From NCBI GenBank assembly GCA_031272345.1, contig JAISTZ010000050.1, positions 1 through 5,951 of the forward strand: 5,951 nucleotides of DNA, written 5' to 3'. This DNA comes from Spirochaetaceae bacterium. GTDB lineage: Bacteria > Spirochaetota > Spirochaetia > Treponematales > Treponemataceae. Both the position numbers and the translations under genes were made by a program. The stretch's first letter is position 1, and each line of letters opens with the position of its first letter. Under the pieces are notes generated by a model. That model did not search any database, was not told the DNA's origin, and saw only the letters and a list, made by a program, of their open reading frames with translations. Shown here one piece after another: positions 3,669 to 5,951 of the stretch.

Positions 3669-4366
3669 GTGACATCGCCGGAAACCTGGACACAGTGCGG
3701 GAGACCATCAGAAAGGCCGAAGCCGCCTCGGGAAGACCCGAGGGATCGGTAAAACTGATGGCCGTGAGCAAATTCCACCCCGCCGAAGCGGTGATTGACG
3801 CCATCAAAGCCTCCCAGACCCTCTTCGGGGAGAACCGTGTGCAGGAGGGACACAAAAAATTCCTTGAAGTGCGGGAGCGCGGTTATCCCTGGGAACTGCA
3901 CTTCATAGGGACCATGCAGCGGAACAAGGTGAAACAGGCGGTCGCCCTGGCCTCGTGCATCCAGTCTGTGGACAGAATCGAAGTCCTGGAAGAAATAGAA
4001 AAACAGGCCGCAAGACTCGGACGGACCATCCGGGTCCTCTTCGAGCTCCACACCGGGGAAGAAACAAAGACGGGCTTCCACTCCCGGGAAGAACTCGCCC
4101 GGTGCGTCGAATTCAGCGCGTCCCTGGAACACGTCATCCCCTCGGGCTTTATGACCATGGCGCCCTTCACGGAGGACGAAAAAGCGGTCCGGGCGTCCTT
4201 CGTCACCCTGCGTCAAACAGCGGAGACCCTGGGGAAACTCTTTCCCGGCCTTCCCCTTTCGGAACTGTCCATGGGCATGTCCGGCGACTACAGAATCGCC
4301 ATAGAAGAAGGATCGACCCTCGTGCGGATAGGCACGGCGATCTTTGGGGAGCGGAGGACGGAATGA
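3665..4366 (+). CDS. yggS: YggS/PROSC family pyridoxal phosphate homeostasis protein
   Basis: A 233-residue protein, normal for the family, with a single TIM-barrel-like alanine-racemase N-terminal fold. It binds pyridoxal 5'-phosphate but has no known enzymatic activity; it buffers PLP and its loss disturbs amino-acid and vitamin B6 balance. Motifs seen: LMAVSKFHP (31-39) with PLP-binding Lys36; LFGENRVQEGHKK; the HFIGTMQRNK block; TKTGF; and the phosphate-binding LSMGMSGDYRIAIEEGSTLVRIGTAIFG near the C terminus. It overlaps rsmA upstream and the lipoprotein gene downstream by ATGA, so translational coupling is likely. A promoter at 3630-3658 could also give a separate leaderless message. 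Confidence 0.93.
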   Translation: MSDIAGNLDTVRETIRKAEAASGRPEGSVKLMAVSKFHPAEAVIDAIKASQTLFGENRVQEGHKKFLEVRERGYPWELHFIGTMQRNKVKQAVALASCIQSVDRIEVLEEIEKQAARLGRTIRVLFELHTGEETKTGFHSREELARCVEFSASLEHVIPSGFMTMAPFTEDEKAVRASFVTLRQTAETLGKLFPGLPLSELSMGMSGDYRIAIEEGSTLVRIGTAIFGERRTE

Positions 4367-4878
4367 GACGGGCCTGCGCCTTCCTGACCCTGCTGATGTT
4401 TTCCTGCGCCACCGCGACCCAGGAGGGAACCCTCACAGCGGACCCCTACACCAAGGACGAATTCCCCCAGTGGACCCGGGACCTGCGCCGGACCGAGATA
4501 ATCTCCCTGGGGTCCCTCCCCTTCGTCACCATCGGAACCACCCTGGCCTATTCCCTCATACAAGGCATAGACCGGTCCGCCCTCCCGGAGGAAGACCAGA
4601 AGAACGTGCTCTACCTCTCCCTGGGCATATCCCTTGCCCTGGGCCTCACGGACCTGACGATCAACCTGATCAACCGGTACACCGGAAAGAACAAGACAGC
4701 GGTCGCCACCGGGATCACCGTCACCGAGAAGGCGGCGCCGCCGTCCGCCGACAAGGGCAAACCCGATAGCCCGGAAGCCGCAGGGACACCCGAAGCCAAG
4801 GAATCTCCTATTGAAGCGGCATCGCCGCCTATAGAAGCGGCTCCGCCGCCGGCATCGCCGCCGCAGCAGCAGCAATGA
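4363..4878 (+). CDS. Putative lipoprotein with hydrophobic segments and Pro/Ala/Gln-rich tail
   Basis: A 171-residue protein starts at ATG 4363, overlapping the yggS stop as ATGA; GGAGG lies about 8 nt upstream. Residues 1-15 (MRRACAFLTLLMFSC) look like a lipoprotein signal: two arginines, a hydrophobic stretch and a lipobox-like LMFS before Cys15. The lipobox is relaxed in the way spirochaetal ones often are. Two hydrophobic stretches follow (about 46-66 and 82-103) separated by a charged loop, so it may also be membrane-embedded. From about 110 the chain becomes low-complexity, rich in Lys/Pro/Ala/Glu, with a tandem heptapeptide (PIEAASP/PIEAAPP, 149-162) and a QQQQ end. The tail could cross the periplasm or tether to another component. 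No family was recognised. The coupling to yggS and rluD genes may be only positional. Confidence 0.75.
   Translation: MRRACAFLTLLMFSCATATQEGTLTADPYTKDEFPQWTRDLRRTEIISLGSLPFVTIGTTLAYSLIQGIDRSALPEEDQKNVLYLSLGISLALGLTDLTINLINRYTGKNKTAVATGITVTEKAAPPSADKGKPDSPEAAGTPEAKESPIEAASPPIEAAPPPASPPQQQQ
4807..4873 (+). repeat. 21-bp tandem repeat and CAG repeat at the end of the lipoprotein gene
   Basis: Units 4807-4827 and 4828-4848 are in frame and match at 18 of 21 positions, encoding PIEAASP and PIEAAPP. They are followed by CCG/GCC-rich sequence and then (CAG)3-CA just before the ATGA overlap. Copy changes would alter tail length in steps of seven or one residues without breaking the frame. Confidence 0.65.
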
Positions 4879-5804
4879 TTATCAACCTTACCGTGGGGCT
4901 CCCGGGGGATGCCCAGGAGCGGCTGGACAAATACGTGGCCTCCCGGCCCGAAGGCATCCGCCGGTCAAAACTGAAGGCCCACGTCCAGGGGATCCGCCTG
5001 AACGGCAGACCCGCAAAACTCGCCACCCCCGTGCGTGACGGCGACGCCATTGAAATCACCTGGGAAGCCCCTCCCCTGGCCTTTGAACCCCAGGACATCC
5101 CCCTGGACGTCCTCTACGAAGACACCAGAGTCGCGGTGATCAACAAAGCCCAGGGCATGGTGACCCACCCCGGAGCGGGCAACTGGACCGGCACCCTGGT
5201 GAACGCCCTGCTGTACCGGTGGGGAAGGGGACCCTCCCCCACGCCCCGCCCCGGAATCGTCCACCGCCTGGACAAGGACACATCGGGCCTCATCATCACC
5301 GCAAAGGACGAAGCAGCATCGGACTGGCTGACCGCCCAGTTTGCCGAGCGCCGGGTAAAAAAAGAGTACATCGCCATCGTCCAGGGCCGCCCCCCGGAGG
5401 GACAAGGAAAAATCGCCACCATGGTGCTGCGGGACCCCAAAAACAAGATGCGCTTCCTTACGGCCCCGGTGGATGAACCCGAAGGGAAATTCGCCCTCAC
5501 CCTGTACCGGTGCGTGGCCTGCTACGGCCCCTTCTCCCTGATGCGGCTGCTCCTCAAGACCGGGAGGACCCACCAGATCCGGGTGCACATGAAACACCTG
5601 GGCTGCCCCGTGCTGGGGGACACGGTCTACGGCAGAAAGAGCCGGGAATTCCCCAAGGCCACCCTCATGCTCCATTCCCGCCTCCTTGGCATACGCCTGC
5701 CTGGGGATGCGGACATGACCGTCTTCAAAGCCCCCATGCCGGGACGCTTCAGGGACATCATCGCCAGCCTGCACGAAGGGTATGAAAAATGCCTGTTAGA
5801 ATAA
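4875..5804 (+). CDS. rluD: RluD-type 23S rRNA pseudouridine synthase (S4 + RluA catalytic domain)
   Basis: A 309-residue protein of normal length for RluC/RluD. It converts specific uridines in 23S rRNA to pseudouridine, RluD in the helix 69 loop. An N-terminal S4 RNA-binding domain is visible (about 14-65, with RLDKYVASRPEGIRRSKLK and the GIRLNGRPAK turn). The catalytic domain follows, with GMVTHPGAGNWTGTLVNAL (94-112), which resembles RluD, and the signature GIVHRLDKDTSGL (127-139) with catalytic Asp133. LLKTGRTHQIRVHMKHLGCPVLGD is the conserved C-terminal block. The ATG overlaps the lipoprotein stop as ATGA, and there is no Shine-Dalgarno sequence, only CAG repeats, so it probably depends on reinitiation. 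The choice of RluD over RluC is based on motif resemblance. It overlaps the next gene by 16 nt. Confidence 0.9.
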   Translation: MIINLTVGLPGDAQERLDKYVASRPEGIRRSKLKAHVQGIRLNGRPAKLATPVRDGDAIEITWEAPPLAFEPQDIPLDVLYEDTRVAVINKAQGMVTHPGAGNWTGTLVNALLYRWGRGPSPTPRPGIVHRLDKDTSGLIITAKDEAASDWLTAQFAERRVKKEYIAIVQGRPPEGQGKIATMVLRDPKNKMRFLTAPVDEPEGKFALTLYRCVACYGPFSLMRLLLKTGRTHQIRVHMKHLGCPVLGDTVYGRKSREFPKATLMLHSRLLGIRLPGDADMTVFKAPMPGRFRDIIASLHEGYEKCLLE

Positions 5805-5951
5805 CCTATGAAGACGACCACATCATCCTCATAGACAAACCCCCGGGCCTGCCCACAGCGCCCCTTCCTGGGAAAGAAGGGGACACCGCCCTGGACCAGA
5901 CAGCCGCCCTGTGCCCGGCGATACGTTCCGTGGTGGGGAGACAGCCATGGG
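5789..5951 (+). CDS. RluA-family pseudouridine synthase without S4 domain, truncated by window end
   Basis: From ATG 5789 (GAAGGG about 8 nt upstream) 54 codons are visible before the window ends. The N-terminal ITYEDDHIILIDKPPGLPTA (5-24) is the opening of an RluA-family catalytic domain, where the D-K-P-x-G block lines up with the corresponding block of the preceding protein. No S4 domain precedes it, so it belongs with the shorter, single-domain members. The last residues, GRQPWG, fall just where the family's G-L-L-H-R-L-D motif should begin, so the catalytic aspartate lies beyond the edge. It overlaps the rluD gene by 16 nt and is coupled to it. Specificity (rRNA or tRNA site) cannot be told from this part. 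Confidence 0.8.
   Translation, partial: MPVRITYEDDHIILIDKPPGLPTAPLPGKEGDTALDQTAALCPAIRSVVGRQPW

Noticed and set aside
3955..4362. Upstream extension of the lipoprotein frame
   Set aside because: It is antiparallel-free shadow sequence within yggS. The signal peptide and ribosome binding site fix the start at 4363.
4965..5774. Long minus-strand open frame opposite the rluD gene
   Set aside because: It is a mirror of G+C-rich coding sequence, Gly/His/Val-rich without motifs, opposite a complete RluD-type gene.

Overview
The window joins the end of an integrated mobile element (about 1-2079) to a bacterial chromosome (about 2080 onward). The chromosomal part has the gene set and lipobox style of a spirochaete. 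The RsmA sequence (VWEIGPGLGAMS, MRKQFGQNFL) and the high G+C of these genes suggest a treponeme-like spirochaete, perhaps of the insect-gut group. That placement is inference from protein style, not a database result.

Element side. Positions 1-325 hold no gene but are rich in structure: two hairpins and a telomere-like TTACCCC array that can form a G-quadruplex on the minus strand. A three-gene operon follows (326-1134): a small helical protein, a DUF5681 protein of the kind found next to phage terminase genes, and a small protein translationally coupled to it. It ends in a good intrinsic terminator, and no terminase follows. Positions 1135-1488 are gene-free and carry that terminator, a pair of 16-bp direct repeats bracketing a possible promoter, a poly-T/poly-A palindrome, a long hairpin and GGCAA repeats. 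An orphan 80-residue gene (1489-1731) follows with its own terminator. Positions 1732-2213 are gene-free. They hold two copies of a hairpin-forming motif built on TTTTGCATGG, three GATAAAAA repeats in helical phase, a near-ideal sigma-70 promoter, and a 42-nt 3' fragment of tRNA-Lys(CTT). The fragment starts exactly at the anticodon loop and lacks its 5' half, which is the usual scar of a tyrosine-integrase att site. The integrase and the other att end lie outside the window.

Chromosome side. Just past the att scar is a type II toxin-antitoxin pair, brnT-brnA (2214-2805), probably acquired as well. Five genes on the same strand follow, packed head to tail: rsmA (16S rRNA dimethyltransferase), yggS (PLP homeostasis), a small putative lipoprotein, an RluD-type pseudouridine synthase, and the start of a second RluA-family synthase cut by the window end. 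The last four junctions are overlaps (three ATGA, one of 16 nt), so the block looks like one translationally coupled operon with an rRNA-modification theme. The brnA-rsmA join is odd: the best-looking rsmA start may be a CTG overlapping the brnA stop. Both brnT and yggS have a 17-nt-spaced promoter whose -10 ends 6 nt before the ATG and no Shine-Dalgarno sequence, which suggests leaderless mRNAs.
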